Made by a program: the position numbers and the translations under genes. The notes under the pieces were generated by a model. It searched no databases. It had not been told where the DNA came from and was given only the letters and a program-made list of their open reading frames with translations. DNA of 50,148 nt from Bacteroidales bacterium UBA4284 (GTDB lineage Bacteria > Bacteroidota > Bacteroidia > Bacteroidales > UBA932): positions 383 through 50,530 of the forward strand of contig DGVM01000055.1 of the NCBI GenBank assembly GCA_002395925.1, in the 5' to 3' direction. Shown one piece after another: positions 6,572 to 16,298 of the stretch (positions within the stretch are counted from its first letter, which is position 1; each line of letters starts with the position of its first letter).

Positions 6572-8962
6572 TTAATCGTAAATCATGGAGAAACTCAGGC
6601 TCTGGTCCCCGGTAAAGTAGAATGCGCAGGAATAAGCTCCGCTTGCGACATTCGGCGAAGTGCGCTGTACGGCGCCTGAAGCGGCAGCCTGTATGCTTCC
6701 GTCGGCGCAGCGCAGACGGAAACGCAGGAAACCGTTCCGGATTCCGTGCTCGAAGGTGCAGTCTGCACTGATGGCGGTATTGCCGTATCCGATGGCGAAG
6801 GTTGCATCATGCTTGAACGCTCCGTCCCAGGTGGAACACTCGCTGCTGTTGTGCTTCCATTCGTCTCCGTCAAGATAATCCAGATACCAGAAGCACGGGC
6901 CCTGGCGGGTGTAGAAGGGGGCGCTGAAGCGTATTGTGGAGCCTTCCTTGAAGTTCTTGACGGGAATAACGAACTCGAAATAATCCCCGGTCCAGATGGC
7001 GTTCAGCGTGATCGAGTATCCGCCGGAGGTATAGAAGCCTCTGCTGTAAATCAAGTTATCGACGGGCTTGCTGACGCTTACCCACTTGGCGAAGGCCTGC
7101 GGCTGTGCCGAGAACCAGATTCCGAGAGGGTTCCAGAGGAACTGGCATCCTATCCCTCCCCAGTCGCTGAGTGTGAAGCGTACAGGGAAAGCGACAGGCT
7201 TGACATCAACGCCCTTGTCATTCAGACAGACGCTGCCCGGATTGTCAGCATAGTCAGGAACTCCGGTATAGGAACTGAGGTCGGTGATGTGGGAAGGGTC
7301 GCTATATGCGGCGTTGACGGCGGCTAGAACGGCTGCCCGGTTGTCGTCCGTGAAAGGAGTGGTATATCTGTCGGGATAAGGATAAAACTCCGTGAAACGG
7401 AATGTTACTTCTTCAGGAGCTATGCCCGTAAGAGGCGTGATGAGTGTCTTCCAGATAAGCAGAGACGCCGCTGCGCGAGGCATTCCGTAGTCCAGATGGA
7501 TATGGTCTCCGCGGCAAAGGTCATCGGGATGAACGGCGTTCAGACCGGTCGTGCGGAGATTCTGCAGCAGAGCACCGGTAGAAATGATACGCTTGAAAGG
7601 ATAGCCCTCCGCAGGATCCATTACATGGGATGAATTCTCGCGGACCACGGTCTCGAACTGCGTTACATTGCTTCCGCCGAACCTGCTCTTGATGGTCTCG
7701 TGATACTTCGACCAGCAATGGGACTGGAAATATATGAATTCTGCATCGGGGCTCGTAACTCTCAGTTTTTCAATCAGCCCGTGAATTGCATTTTTCTCGG
7801 TATCGCTCCAGGTCCAGGCATACTCGCCTCCGGAATACTCCTGCAGGACGATGATGTCGAAAGGCCCGGTCGCCGCTATGTCCTGGAGAGAATAATCGAG
7901 GTCGATGCTCCCGTTCCAGAAACGCTGTCCGGGAGTCCAGGTACACAGAGCTGCGTTTTTGGCCTTGTCGAAGTTGTTGTTGTATCCGACCAGATAGTAT
8001 CCTCCGTGATAACTTCTCGTAAGTTCAACATTGCGGACACCTTCGTGATTCAGCATGAGAGGCAAAAGGTCGGTTGCATCCAGGGTATGGCTGTTGCCAA
8101 CAAACAGGATTCTGGTCTTTTTGCCTGAATCAGAACTCGGAGCCTCGCCGTCTATCAGGGTCCCGGTTGGCTTGAAATCTATGCTGGTTTCGTAAATCTT
8201 GCCCGCCTCTGCAGTAAACTGCCTGGCAGACTTGATTACCTGATAGTGATTCTTGATGTCCTTGATTTTCATGGAGATGCCTGTTTGGTACGTCCGGGCC
8301 GGCAAAGCTATTACGATGGGAGCGCCCTGTGCAGCCCCTGCGCCGCAGGAGACGGTAATCTGCTTGCCGTTTTTTTCGTTGCCAGTAAGGCTGAGGCTCG
8401 AAGGGTCAAAGCTGAATTCACCGCTCAAGTCCTCGCCGGAATTGGCCCAGACGCTGATTTCTGCGATTGCATGGTTGTCGGAACCGCCGTTTACAGTCAG
8501 GCGGATATAAGACATGGCATGGACGAAATCCAGGCTGGAACCTGCCTCGGAGGCCGCCACCATGATCGCCGAAGAGGGATCAAAAGAGCCGGCGACATAA
8601 GACTGGGTCTCGGGAACTGTCACGGTACCGTAACGGCCTGATGCCGGTGCATAGGAACCGGCTTTGTACGCAGAGGCCGGATAGACTGCATGGTAAGGGG
8701 CATCGATAAGCGGGAGGGTAAAACGCGCCTTTTTCCCCGATTCAAGTATTTCGATGCCGGTGGAGGCCTTTCCGTTGACTGCGATGGCATCACCGTCCGA
8801 CCAGGTGCAGGTCAGACCGTCCAGAGCAGTACGGCTGCCGGCATAAAAGCCGGCCTCCAGTACGGTCGCACTCTCTTGAACCTTTTCGGGTTCAGCCGGT
8901 TTCTGGCATGCGGCCAGCAGGCAGGGGAGTAAAATACTTGTCAACATTCGATATCTGATCAT
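6572..8962 (-). CDS. Surface lipoprotein: fimbrillin-like N-domain, DUF4886/SGNH hydrolase, C-terminal beta module
   Basis: The protein has 796 residues with lipobox LLAAC. Three modules are visible. Residues about 25-275 are the shared N-domain (CTWSDGDAIAVNG, IDAPYHAVYPASAYK, ending GKIYETSIDF). Residues about 280-520 are an SGNH-type hydrolase of the DUF4886 kind: GNSHT with the catalytic Ser near residue 291, a DIIVLQEYSGGEY block, and DHIHLDYGM near 480 giving a likely Asp/His. Residues about 590-796 (IWTGDYFEFVIPVK, WYLDYLDGDEWKHN) recur at the end of the 19553-21190 lipoprotein. It may be a surface carbohydrate esterase. The start overlaps the previous stop as ATGA. The substrate is unknown. 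Confidence 0.85.
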   Translation of the reverse strand: MIRYRMLTSILLPCLLAACQKPAEPEKVQESATVLEAGFYAGSRTALDGLTCTWSDGDAIAVNGKASTGIEILESGKKARFTLPLIDAPYHAVYPASAYKAGSYAPASGRYGTVTVPETQSYVAGSFDPSSAIMVAASEAGSSLDFVHAMSYIRLTVNGGSDNHAIAEISVWANSGEDLSGEFSFDPSSLSLTGNEKNGKQITVSCGAGAAQGAPIVIALPARTYQTGISMKIKDIKNHYQVIKSARQFTAEAGKIYETSIDFKPTGTLIDGEAPSSDSGKKTRILFVGNSHTLDATDLLPLMLNHEGVRNVELTRSYHGGYYLVGYNNNFDKAKNAALCTWTPGQRFWNGSIDLDYSLQDIAATGPFDIIVLQEYSGGEYAWTWSDTEKNAIHGLIEKLRVTSPDAEFIYFQSHCWSKYHETIKSRFGGSNVTQFETVVRENSSHVMDPAEGYPFKRIISTGALLQNLRTTGLNAVHPDDLCRGDHIHLDYGMPRAAASLLIWKTLITPLTGIAPEEVTFRFTEFYPYPDRYTTPFTDDNRAAVLAAVNAAYSDPSHITDLSSYTGVPDYADNPGSVCLNDKGVDVKPVAFPVRFTLSDWGGIGCQFLWNPLGIWFSAQPQAFAKWVSVSKPVDNLIYSRGFYTSGGYSITLNAIWTGDYFEFVIPVKNFKEGSTIRFSAPFYTRQGPCFWYLDYLDGDEWKHNSSECSTWDGAFKHDATFAIGYGNTAISADCTFEHGIRNGFLRFRLRCADGSIQAAASGAVQRTSPNVASGAYSCAFYFTGDQSLSFSMIYD

Positions 8963-11586
8963 AGATTCTTGATTTTAATCCAATTGGAAAGGTTGGAGTC
9001 TCGCAGGGCATCTGTCGCCGATACTGAACTCTCGTACAGGGTAAGATTCATAGCAAGTTCTCCGACGGCATGGACAGATGAGCGCGGAACGCAGACTTCC
9101 GCTAGCCAGCCCTGGCCGTTTGCGACAGCCGTGGAAGCCGTTATGCCAAGCGAGCCGTCAGTCGTCCAGGAAGAACCGTTCCAGCGGCTGACGGATCCGA
9201 GGGCATCCTTGTTTAGCTTGATGCGGCAGGCGTCGGAGCTGAGGGTGGTGCCAGGTGCCGACAAGTCGAGATAAACGTAGTCGGAAGAACTTATGGACTC
9301 GTCCATCACTTCTACCAGAAAGTACAGGTTATTCTGGTCGGAGGAGCACCTCAAAGTGGCCTGGGCCTGTGATTTGGAGCCGACGAAAACGGCCTCGTCA
9401 CTTGCTTCCCATTCCGTATTGACTCCGTCGGCCTTCACCGTGCGTGAGGTGGCCGAAATGCTATGGTTCAGCGCATAACGCACAATGGCGATGACGGGAG
9501 GATTCGATGTGCTGGTGTCACCCCCGCGTCCTATGCGGACCGCCGCCATCATCTCATGGCTGCCGCAAACGTCGAGTCCGCCCCATGAGCATCCTCCCTC
9601 GTCGAACAGCCTGATGGGAGTGGAATAATTACGCGCAGTTTCGTCTCCGATCATTGCATACTGGCGACCGCTGGAATAAGACACCACAGTCTCGCCCGAA
9701 GGGAACTGGATGATGTACGGGGCCGTTCCTGAATTTGCAATGGTGGGATTATAAAATTCTGAATCAGTGGAATACACTTGTCCACCTGTGCCCCTCCAGC
9801 CGTCTGGGCCGTCTGTGAGGTCGGGCCAGTTTCCGTCTGCAGGAGACCACGACTGGGATATCTTGAAGGAGGCGCTGCCCGTAGAGGCATTGTAACTCTT
9901 CACCGTCTCGAACACTCCCGTAAGCTGCTGCGAACCATTGAGTTGTATAAGCACCGGCATCTGGTCGGTATAACGCTCGGGGTATGCCGAATCCGCAGGC
10001 CAGTTGTGCCTTATTGCGTGGAGTGGTGAGTATGAACTCCAGGGCTTCGACCCGAGGGCGGGATACCATGTGGAACCGTTGTTGTCGGAATACACCATCG
10101 CGGTTCCCGAGTTGCTGCTGCTTATGAGCGGATGGCTCTCGGAGAAGTAGCACTCCAGGCGTCCGTTGCTCTTCTGGACAAGATGGGCTTCCCAGTTGGG
10201 CCCGCGGTGGATGACCTTGGCCGTCGTTGTCCAGGTCTTGCCGTTGTCGGCGCTTCGCTTGAGCTCTATTCCGCTGTACAGCTGGCTTTCGGGCTTGTTG
10301 TAGTAGGAAAATGGACGGAACGATGCCACCGCGCATACGTATCCGTTGGCGAGCACTACGGAGTTGCCGTTGGTGTAAACCTTGGTGTTGTTGCCATTGG
10401 GCGTGGAATAGCCCCTGACCCTCTGGAAGAGGAATCCCTTGTTTTCCCAGTTGATTCCGTCGGGGCTCAAGGCATAGTATACATCCATGCCGTTCGCGTC
10501 GCCGTCTGTGTCGCTCTGCTGCCAGGTAAGGAGGAAACTGCCGTCGGCCATGCTGCGGACCCTTGGGTAGTTTGGAGCATACATGCCGAACGATGGTCCG
10601 AGCTCCACATAGCTGCGCATGTTCTTCATCAGGCTGGCGTCACCGCACTCTCCTGCATGGGAATTGATGCTCTGCTGCCCGGCGTTGAGCTCACAGAAAG
10701 GAGTAAGCGTTACGGAACCTTTGTAAGAAAGGGACCCGGCGCCTGCGAGATCGACTCTGAACTGCTTGAGCGTGGCGCGGTTGCAGCTGAATGTACGGTC
10801 GGGGAACACGAAGTCGTAGTTGGTGGTGCTTACGGTCAGCGAACCGGTATATGTTCCCGGGATGACTGTAAGGAATACGTATCCGCTTTCCGATTGTCCC
10901 ACTGTCACGGCATTGTCGAGCGTAACCTGGACGGAGCCCTTGGCCGCTGTGAAAGAAAATGCGTCCGCAGAGAAGTTCTCCGCGTCGGCGATAAAGGTCC
11001 CGGCTACGGTACCCTTTGATGCAGAGAATTTTACGGACTTAATCTGCTCGTCGGCATACGCCCCCGAAGAGTCGTATATCCCGAATGCGAGGATGCCTCC
11101 GGCAGGACGGAACATGAGCTGAAGGCCCTCAGTTGACAGATCTTCTCCGAAAATGTATGGCTCAGCCACCATCGGGTTGACGCTGCCGTTGTATTGTCCG
11201 GCTGTAGTCTGGGTCTGAAGCTCCGGTACCGTGAGGGAGAAGCGGGAGGTCGTTCCCTTTACGGATTCCGAATAAGGATAGTATGCATACAGTTTGTTGC
11301 CGGAATGGGGCTCGGGGACCGAGGCGCTGAAAATCACGCCGCCGGCTGCCGTCCGCTGGGGCTCCGCTTTCACGTTACCGCTCGAACGGCTCGGGATGCA
11401 AACGCCGATACGGTCGGTCGCATCTTCCCAGAGCATGGTATAATCAGGGCTGAGGGTGGTGCGGGTGGCCTCCGTCTGCGGGACGATGGTCAGGACTGTG
11501 TCGCCTGGAGCAGTCTCCAGGGTAGCAGCCTCCGAGCAGGACGCAATGATGAATAATACCGATGCTATGTAACAGGCCCTTTTCAT
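8959..11586 (-). CDS. Lipoprotein: fimbrillin-like domain, sialidase-type beta-propeller, CBM9-like domain
   Basis: The protein has 875 residues with lipobox IIASC. The first about 285 residues are fimbrillin-like (TRTTLSPDYTMLWEDATDRI, KLYAYYPYSESV). A six-bladed BNR-type propeller follows, with PNYPRVRSMADGSFLL, RSADNGKTWT, GPNWEAHLVQKSNGRLECYF and SDNNGSTW. The last about 150 residues resemble CBM9/DOMON modules (VNTEWEASDEAVFVGSK, NNLYFLVEVMDESI). Propeller and CBM9 align closely with the neighbour two genes upstream (12680-14530), so the two are tandem paralogues and this one has an extra N-domain. The propeller type is shared by exo-acting hydrolases such as GH33 and GH93. Hydrolysis here is plausible but unproven. 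ATGA overlaps occur at both ends. Confidence 0.83.
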   Translation of the reverse strand: MKRACYIASVLFIIASCSEAATLETAPGDTVLTIVPQTEATRTTLSPDYTMLWEDATDRIGVCIPSRSSGNVKAEPQRTAAGGVIFSASVPEPHSGNKLYAYYPYSESVKGTTSRFSLTVPELQTQTTAGQYNGSVNPMVAEPYIFGEDLSTEGLQLMFRPAGGILAFGIYDSSGAYADEQIKSVKFSASKGTVAGTFIADAENFSADAFSFTAAKGSVQVTLDNAVTVGQSESGYVFLTVIPGTYTGSLTVSTTNYDFVFPDRTFSCNRATLKQFRVDLAGAGSLSYKGSVTLTPFCELNAGQQSINSHAGECGDASLMKNMRSYVELGPSFGMYAPNYPRVRSMADGSFLLTWQQSDTDGDANGMDVYYALSPDGINWENKGFLFQRVRGYSTPNGNNTKVYTNGNSVVLANGYVCAVASFRPFSYYNKPESQLYSGIELKRSADNGKTWTTTAKVIHRGPNWEAHLVQKSNGRLECYFSESHPLISSSNSGTAMVYSDNNGSTWYPALGSKPWSSYSPLHAIRHNWPADSAYPERYTDQMPVLIQLNGSQQLTGVFETVKSYNASTGSASFKISQSWSPADGNWPDLTDGPDGWRGTGGQVYSTDSEFYNPTIANSGTAPYIIQFPSGETVVSYSSGRQYAMIGDETARNYSTPIRLFDEGGCSWGGLDVCGSHEMMAAVRIGRGGDTSTSNPPVIAIVRYALNHSISATSRTVKADGVNTEWEASDEAVFVGSKSQAQATLRCSSDQNNLYFLVEVMDESISSSDYVYLDLSAPGTTLSSDACRIKLNKDALGSVSRWNGSSWTTDGSLGITASTAVANGQGWLAEVCVPRSSVHAVGELAMNLTLYESSVSATDALRDSNLSNWIKIKNL

Positions 11587-12683
11587 TTGGCGCCGGTCAT
11601 TGATTTGATGAATTCTATCTCTTTCTCGCTGAACGGGGTTCCGTCTTCACGGAAGATATCATGGAACCAGACATCGGGTTCCTTCTCCCAGGGGATGGAG
11701 ATGCCGTCCTTGTCGGTCTTGTTCCAGTGATAATGGCAATTGAGCTTGCCCGTCACGAGGCCGAAGCTGATGGCTCCCACATTGTATTTCTTGAATACCG
11801 GCATACATCCTTCGAAGGTGGAGCCAAGCGTACGCGCCATATATTCAGTGCAAATAAGAGGGCGTCCGTACGGAAGCAATGTCTGGATGAAGCGCTCTGT
11901 GACTTCGGGTTTCTTGTATGCATGGAATGATATCACGTCGCTGTTTTCCAGTACGAAACTCACCTCAGGAAGGGATGTGCCCTTTTCGCCGACCGGACGC
12001 CAGAGGGGCGCCGTAAGCGGCTGGGAAGGATTGACTTCCCTGGCCCAGCGGAAGGTTGCGCTCATGAGAGGGACAGATGATTTGACTCCGCGGCGCAGGT
12101 TTTCAGGCTCGTTGTAAAGGCACCACATGAGGATGCGCTTGTCGTTGCGGTATGTACGTAGGATGTCCTTGACCATCCTCTCAAGTTTGGGCCAGGTAGT
12201 GGGGTCGTTTACCCATTCCGTGCCGGGCACCATGCACCATTCAGAATTGTGGACGCCTTTGCGGCTCGGCGGCTGGGGGCCGAGCTTGGGCTCCTTGCAC
12301 TTACCGCCGTTTGTCCAAAACGTGGGCAGAGCGCGAATATTATGCTTCTCGCAGATGTCCAGGAACTGACTGAAACGCTGCTTGAAACCCTTGGGGTCGT
12401 CCAGATAAACGAGATGTGAGAAGAATACGCGTACGGTATTGAATCCTATGCTTTCGGCATAACCGAGTTCGCGGTCGATGATTTCAGGGGAGAATGTCTC
12501 TGCCTGCCACATCTCAATTTGGTTGATGGCATTGGATGTAACATAGTCACATCCGACTATCCACCCCTTGTCGGCCGCCCACTTATTGGCTTTCTCTGCG
12601 CTCCAGCGAGGCTTGGGAGCGGCAAAGAGGGTGGTGAAGGCAAGAGCTGCGCCGATTAATATGCTGAGTGTCTTTTTGATCAT
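11583..12683 (-). CDS. Secreted GH5-like (clan GH-A) glycoside hydrolase
   Basis: The protein has 366 residues with signal peptide MKK-type, cleaved near LFAAP. The TIM-barrel layout of clan GH-A is visible. WIVGCDYVTSNAINQIEMWQ and GFNTVRVFFSH lie in the early strands. MWCLYNEPE carries the probable acid/base Glu192, ISFHAYK follows, and LICTEYM carries the probable nucleophile Glu280. Members are often labelled cellulase-family or 1,4-beta-xylanase, but the specificity cannot be read from sequence. It is the only unmistakable glycosidase inside the main PUL operon. Its start overlaps the SusD-following propeller gene as ATGA, and its stop overlaps the next start the same way, so expression is tightly coupled. 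Confidence 0.88.
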   Translation of the reverse strand: MIKKTLSILIGAALAFTTLFAAPKPRWSAEKANKWAADKGWIVGCDYVTSNAINQIEMWQAETFSPEIIDRELGYAESIGFNTVRVFFSHLVYLDDPKGFKQRFSQFLDICEKHNIRALPTFWTNGGKCKEPKLGPQPPSRKGVHNSEWCMVPGTEWVNDPTTWPKLERMVKDILRTYRNDKRILMWCLYNEPENLRRGVKSSVPLMSATFRWAREVNPSQPLTAPLWRPVGEKGTSLPEVSFVLENSDVISFHAYKKPEVTERFIQTLLPYGRPLICTEYMARTLGSTFEGCMPVFKKYNVGAISFGLVTGKLNCHYHWNKTDKDGISIPWEKEPDVWFHDIFREDGTPFSEKEIEFIKSMTGAK

Positions 12684-14530
12684 ATTCCTTTGATTTTAAG
12701 CCATCCGGCAGGAGTGTTGGTGTCCTTGACCGAATCTTCTGAATTTGCAACTGCATCGAAAATGGAGAAGTTGACGAGGCACTCACCTCCGTCTATGCTT
12801 ACCTCGCTGCGGGGTACGCTGACCTCTACGAGATAACCGTTGTCGGTATCGGAAAGGGATGTGGGATTGCCGTCGTATGCTGCCTTGGCAGAAACGGGAC
12901 AGTTATCAAGTTCCCGCCAGCTGCCTGCAAAGTTGCTGACGTTCTTGAGACCGTCGAGGTTTACCTTGATGCGCCTTGATGTCGCACCGAACTTCTCGCC
13001 ATTGCAGAGATAAATGGTGCAGAAGTCGCTCTTCGAAATCTTTTCGTCTATCACCTCGACCAGGAAATACAGGTTGTCGGCATCAGCGCTGCAGCGCAGC
13101 GTGGCACGGGCGTCACCCTTGCTGCCTACGAACAGGGCGTCGTCTTCGACCGACCAGTCGCCATTGTCGGCATCCACCTTGACGGAATGCCTGGACGCAG
13201 TTATGTCGTGGTCGAGATTGAAACGGGCTATCTGAATGCATGCTTCTTCTGCAGAGATGCGGGAATCCCTCATGTATCCTATCACCTGATGGGAAGACGA
13301 CAGGTCGAATCCTCCCCAACTGCCACGGTAAGGCAATCCGTCGAAAGCGCTTCCCCACTCGCGTGCCGTAGGGCTGCCTATCATCAGATGCTGCTTGGCA
13401 TCGGTACCTCCGTATGCAAGCAGACATTCTCCGGAGCGGAACTGTACGAGATAGGGAGCAGCGCCGCGAACAACAAGGGAGTCGATACGCTGCTCGCGTG
13501 GCAGCACTTCGTCATCGACGAGGTTGACCCACACGCCGTCAGGCTTGGAAAAAGCAAGAGCGATGGAGAACTGGTCATTGGTGCCGCCGGAACTGTTGGC
13601 GACCCTCTGGTTGGCGCTTTCCATTGCAAACGCAAACTGCTTGGAGTTGTTGAGGATTACGCCGACAGGCATCTGATATGTATAGCAGTTCATCGCACCG
13701 TATGAAGAATTGCTTGGCTTGAAGTTCCACCAATGCTTGCGCATTACGCGGAAATGGCCTCCCAGGGCGGGCTCCCATGTGGTTCCTCCGTCCTTGGACC
13801 ATACCATGCCGGTTCCGGAATGGCTGGAACTTATCCATGGACGGCTCTCAGAATAGAAGCACTGGATTTCCCCGTCAGGAAGCTCGATGAGGTGAGCTTC
13901 CCAGCAGGGTCCATGATAGATTTCAGTTTCTCCGTACCAGGTCTTCCCGCCGTCTTTGCTCTTCTTGACGATGAGTCCCTGGTCGGCCTGGGCGTCAAAG
14001 TTACCATAGGCTCTCACGGCCCGGAACGCGGCCACGACCAGCAGTTCGCCGCTGGAGAGCACCAGGCCGTTGGGGTTGGTGAAGTAGCGCACGTCCTTGG
14101 TCCCTATGGAGGTAGTCACTTCGTAACTCTTCCAGAGGTTGCCCATGTAAGTCCAGTTCTTGAGGTCCTTGCTCAAGGCATAATGCGTATCCTTGCCGTT
14201 GGCGTCCGATACAGTGGAGTTATGCCAAAAGAGGATGTAGGAGCCGTCGGGCAGCGTCCTCAGACGTGGATAATTGGGATACTGCACGTTGGAGGTGACC
14301 TCGACGAGCGAGCTGTAGTCCATCTTGAGCACCGACCGGTCCCAGCCGTCCGCATGGGAGTTCACCGGGTCCTGTCTGGCGTTCAAAGAGGAGAACTCCG
14401 TCAGGACAAGCGTCTTCTGCTCGCCCTTGTTTCCCTGCTGTCCCGGGCCGTCAGGTACCTTGGGCTCGCATGAAGTGATGCAGCAGGCGGCCAGCATTGC
14501 CGACAATATGTATATGAACATGTTTTTCAT
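12680..14530 (-). CDS. Lipoprotein: sialidase-type beta-propeller plus CBM9-like domain
   Basis: I start at the ATG at 14530 (MKNMFIY). Its A is also the last base of the SusD TGA (TGATG). A GTG-free alternative ATG lies 9 bases upstream. The lipobox is ITSC and the protein has 616 residues. The propeller shows PNYPRLRTLPDGSYILFWHN, KSKDGGKTWYG, GPCWEAHLIELPDGEIQCFY and SKDGGTTWEP (Asp-box-like). The C-terminus, from about residue 450, is CBM9-like (DNGDWSVEDDALFVGSK, DNLYFLVEVIDEKI). Its place right after SusD is where a surface glycan-binding protein or outer-surface hydrolase is usual. It is close in sequence to the 8959-11586 protein minus that protein's N-domain. Confidence 0.83.
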   Translation of the reverse strand: MKNMFIYILSAMLAACCITSCEPKVPDGPGQQGNKGEQKTLVLTEFSSLNARQDPVNSHADGWDRSVLKMDYSSLVEVTSNVQYPNYPRLRTLPDGSYILFWHNSTVSDANGKDTHYALSKDLKNWTYMGNLWKSYEVTTSIGTKDVRYFTNPNGLVLSSGELLVVAAFRAVRAYGNFDAQADQGLIVKKSKDGGKTWYGETEIYHGPCWEAHLIELPDGEIQCFYSESRPWISSSHSGTGMVWSKDGGTTWEPALGGHFRVMRKHWWNFKPSNSSYGAMNCYTYQMPVGVILNNSKQFAFAMESANQRVANSSGGTNDQFSIALAFSKPDGVWVNLVDDEVLPREQRIDSLVVRGAAPYLVQFRSGECLLAYGGTDAKQHLMIGSPTAREWGSAFDGLPYRGSWGGFDLSSSHQVIGYMRDSRISAEEACIQIARFNLDHDITASRHSVKVDADNGDWSVEDDALFVGSKGDARATLRCSADADNLYFLVEVIDEKISKSDFCTIYLCNGEKFGATSRRIKVNLDGLKNVSNFAGSWRELDNCPVSAKAAYDGNPTSLSDTDNGYLVEVSVPRSEVSIDGGECLVNFSIFDAVANSEDSVKDTNTPAGWLKIKGI

Positions 14531-16293
14531 CAATCCCAATAATCGTTCTGCTTCAAGTTGGTATTCTTTTCCTTCTCGCTACGAGGTATAGCCCACTTGT
14601 TGTAGGCGTTACCGCCCCAGATGTACTCATACATAGGGGCTCCCCAGACCTGCAGCAGACCGTTGCCGGTGGCGAATTTGGTATCTTTCCATGTTCCCCA
14701 GCGGAGCTCTTCAGTGTAGAGCTGGTCTTCGCAGGCAAGTTCCCAGCGCTTCTCGGCGCGTATGCGGTCGCGCATCTCATCCTGGCCCGAAACAGTGGTG
14801 AACTCATTGCCCGGTGCATTCAGAAGGGCGACTCCCGCACGGTCGCGGACCATGTTCACATAGGTGACGGCCTCCTGCCATTTTCCTTGCTCGTTGAGGG
14901 CTTCCGCAAGGCAGAGCAGTACGTCGGCGAAGCGGATGATGGGGATATCCACAGGGTTGTAGAGTACGTTGAGGTATTCGCGGCCGGCGGTTACGAACTT
15001 GCGGATCGGGTAGAACATGTAGGCCGTAGTCCAGTTGTTGAGGTCGAAACTCGGAGAGGCCCAGTCACGGTAAGGGAAACGGTAGGTGTAATCCACGGCC
15101 GCTCCGGATGCGCCGCCGCTGTAAACCGAATAGGGAGTAATCGCTATGGCCGCAAGGCGAGGGTCGCGGTTGGCGTACGCCTGGGCGACTCTGGCTTCGT
15201 TCCCCGTTGGATTGTACTGGGACAGGTCTGCGCCGTATTCCGACATGGTGGCTTTCTCCGAGTCCGTGAGGTTGTTGCGCAGGAAAAAGACGCTTCTGGC
15301 CTTGGGATCCATGGAATAGTAGCCGGGGATGTAGTCCTCCCAATTGAAGGGCTTGCCGTTCTTCTCGGTGAACGATTCCACGAAGTTGGTGTTGAGCACC
15401 AAGTTGCAATAGGCGTAACCGGTGGTGCAGTAGTTTCCGTAAACACGGCTTAGCACGTTTCCGTTGCCTTCCTGCTCCACCATCTGGGCCGAGAATATCA
15501 TCTCGTCGCAATGCTCATTGGCAAGCGTGAAGAGGTCTGCATAGGAGCCTCGGGTGTATAGGCTGTAGCCGCAGTCCATTACGGCACGGAAGTCATTCTC
15601 GGCAAGTTCCCACTCTTCTTTCCACAGATGGGCCTTGCCGCGGAGAGCATAGGCAGCGCCTTTTGTCACACGGCCGTAATCGGGGCTTCCGGATGCGTAT
15701 TTTGTGGGAAGTGTTTCACATTCGATGCTCTTGGTGAGGTCATCGATGATGAAGTCCCATACGGCATCCTCGGAATCGCGTCCCTTGGTGTATTCGTCCG
15801 GAGCAAGGTTCTGTTTGTAAATCGGAACGCCCCTCCAGAGGCTGTTGAGACGGTAGTAGTGATAGGCCCTGAGGAAACGGCACTCCGCAACTCTCTGTGC
15901 CTTAAGACCGTCTTCCATGTCGGGAACCTTGTCGATGTTGTTGATGACATCATTGGCGCGGTTCACACCCTCATAGAGCCTTTTCCAGTACGTGGTGAAC
16001 ATTCCGTGATTGGACAGCACGGTGCCGCGCAGGTATGGATATCTGAGGTCGATATCGGTATAATTGGGGTCCATCACCGATGAAAATGCGTCCGTGCTGA
16101 GGGCGTCAGGGGTAATATAATCCCAGATTATGTTAGAATAGGCTCCGCTTACCACGCTCTCTGCCAGCAATGCCGACGAGAACATGGATGAGGAGCTGTT
16201 CTTGCTATATGGTGCACGGTCCAGGAAATCGTTGCATCCTACGAGTGCGGCAGCGGCCGCGGTGCAGAGCAAAATGTTAAGAATCCTTTTCAT
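14530..16293 (-). CDS. SusD-family nutrient-binding outer-membrane lipoprotein
   Basis: The protein has 587 residues, and MKRILNILLCTAAAAALVGC gives a lipobox (Cys20). It continues NDFLDRAPYS, the usual SusD start. Helical SusD features follow: YWKRLYEGVNRANDVINN, AECRFLRAYHYYRLNSLWRG, DVLLCLAEALNEQG, and the C-terminal GNAYNKWAIPRSEKEKNTNL, typical of the RagB/SusD family. SusD lies over the SusC pore on the cell surface and delivers glycan. The gene follows SusC by 5 bp and ends in a one-base overlap with the next start. The identity of the sugar is not readable from the sequence. Confidence 0.97.
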   Translation of the reverse strand: MKRILNILLCTAAAAALVGCNDFLDRAPYSKNSSSSMFSSALLAESVVSGAYSNIIWDYITPDALSTDAFSSVMDPNYTDIDLRYPYLRGTVLSNHGMFTTYWKRLYEGVNRANDVINNIDKVPDMEDGLKAQRVAECRFLRAYHYYRLNSLWRGVPIYKQNLAPDEYTKGRDSEDAVWDFIIDDLTKSIECETLPTKYASGSPDYGRVTKGAAYALRGKAHLWKEEWELAENDFRAVMDCGYSLYTRGSYADLFTLANEHCDEMIFSAQMVEQEGNGNVLSRVYGNYCTTGYAYCNLVLNTNFVESFTEKNGKPFNWEDYIPGYYSMDPKARSVFFLRNNLTDSEKATMSEYGADLSQYNPTGNEARVAQAYANRDPRLAAIAITPYSVYSGGASGAAVDYTYRFPYRDWASPSFDLNNWTTAYMFYPIRKFVTAGREYLNVLYNPVDIPIIRFADVLLCLAEALNEQGKWQEAVTYVNMVRDRAGVALLNAPGNEFTTVSGQDEMRDRIRAEKRWELACEDQLYTEELRWGTWKDTKFATGNGLLQVWGAPMYEYIWGGNAYNKWAIPRSEKEKNTNLKQNDYWD

Positions 16294-16298
16294 AACCG

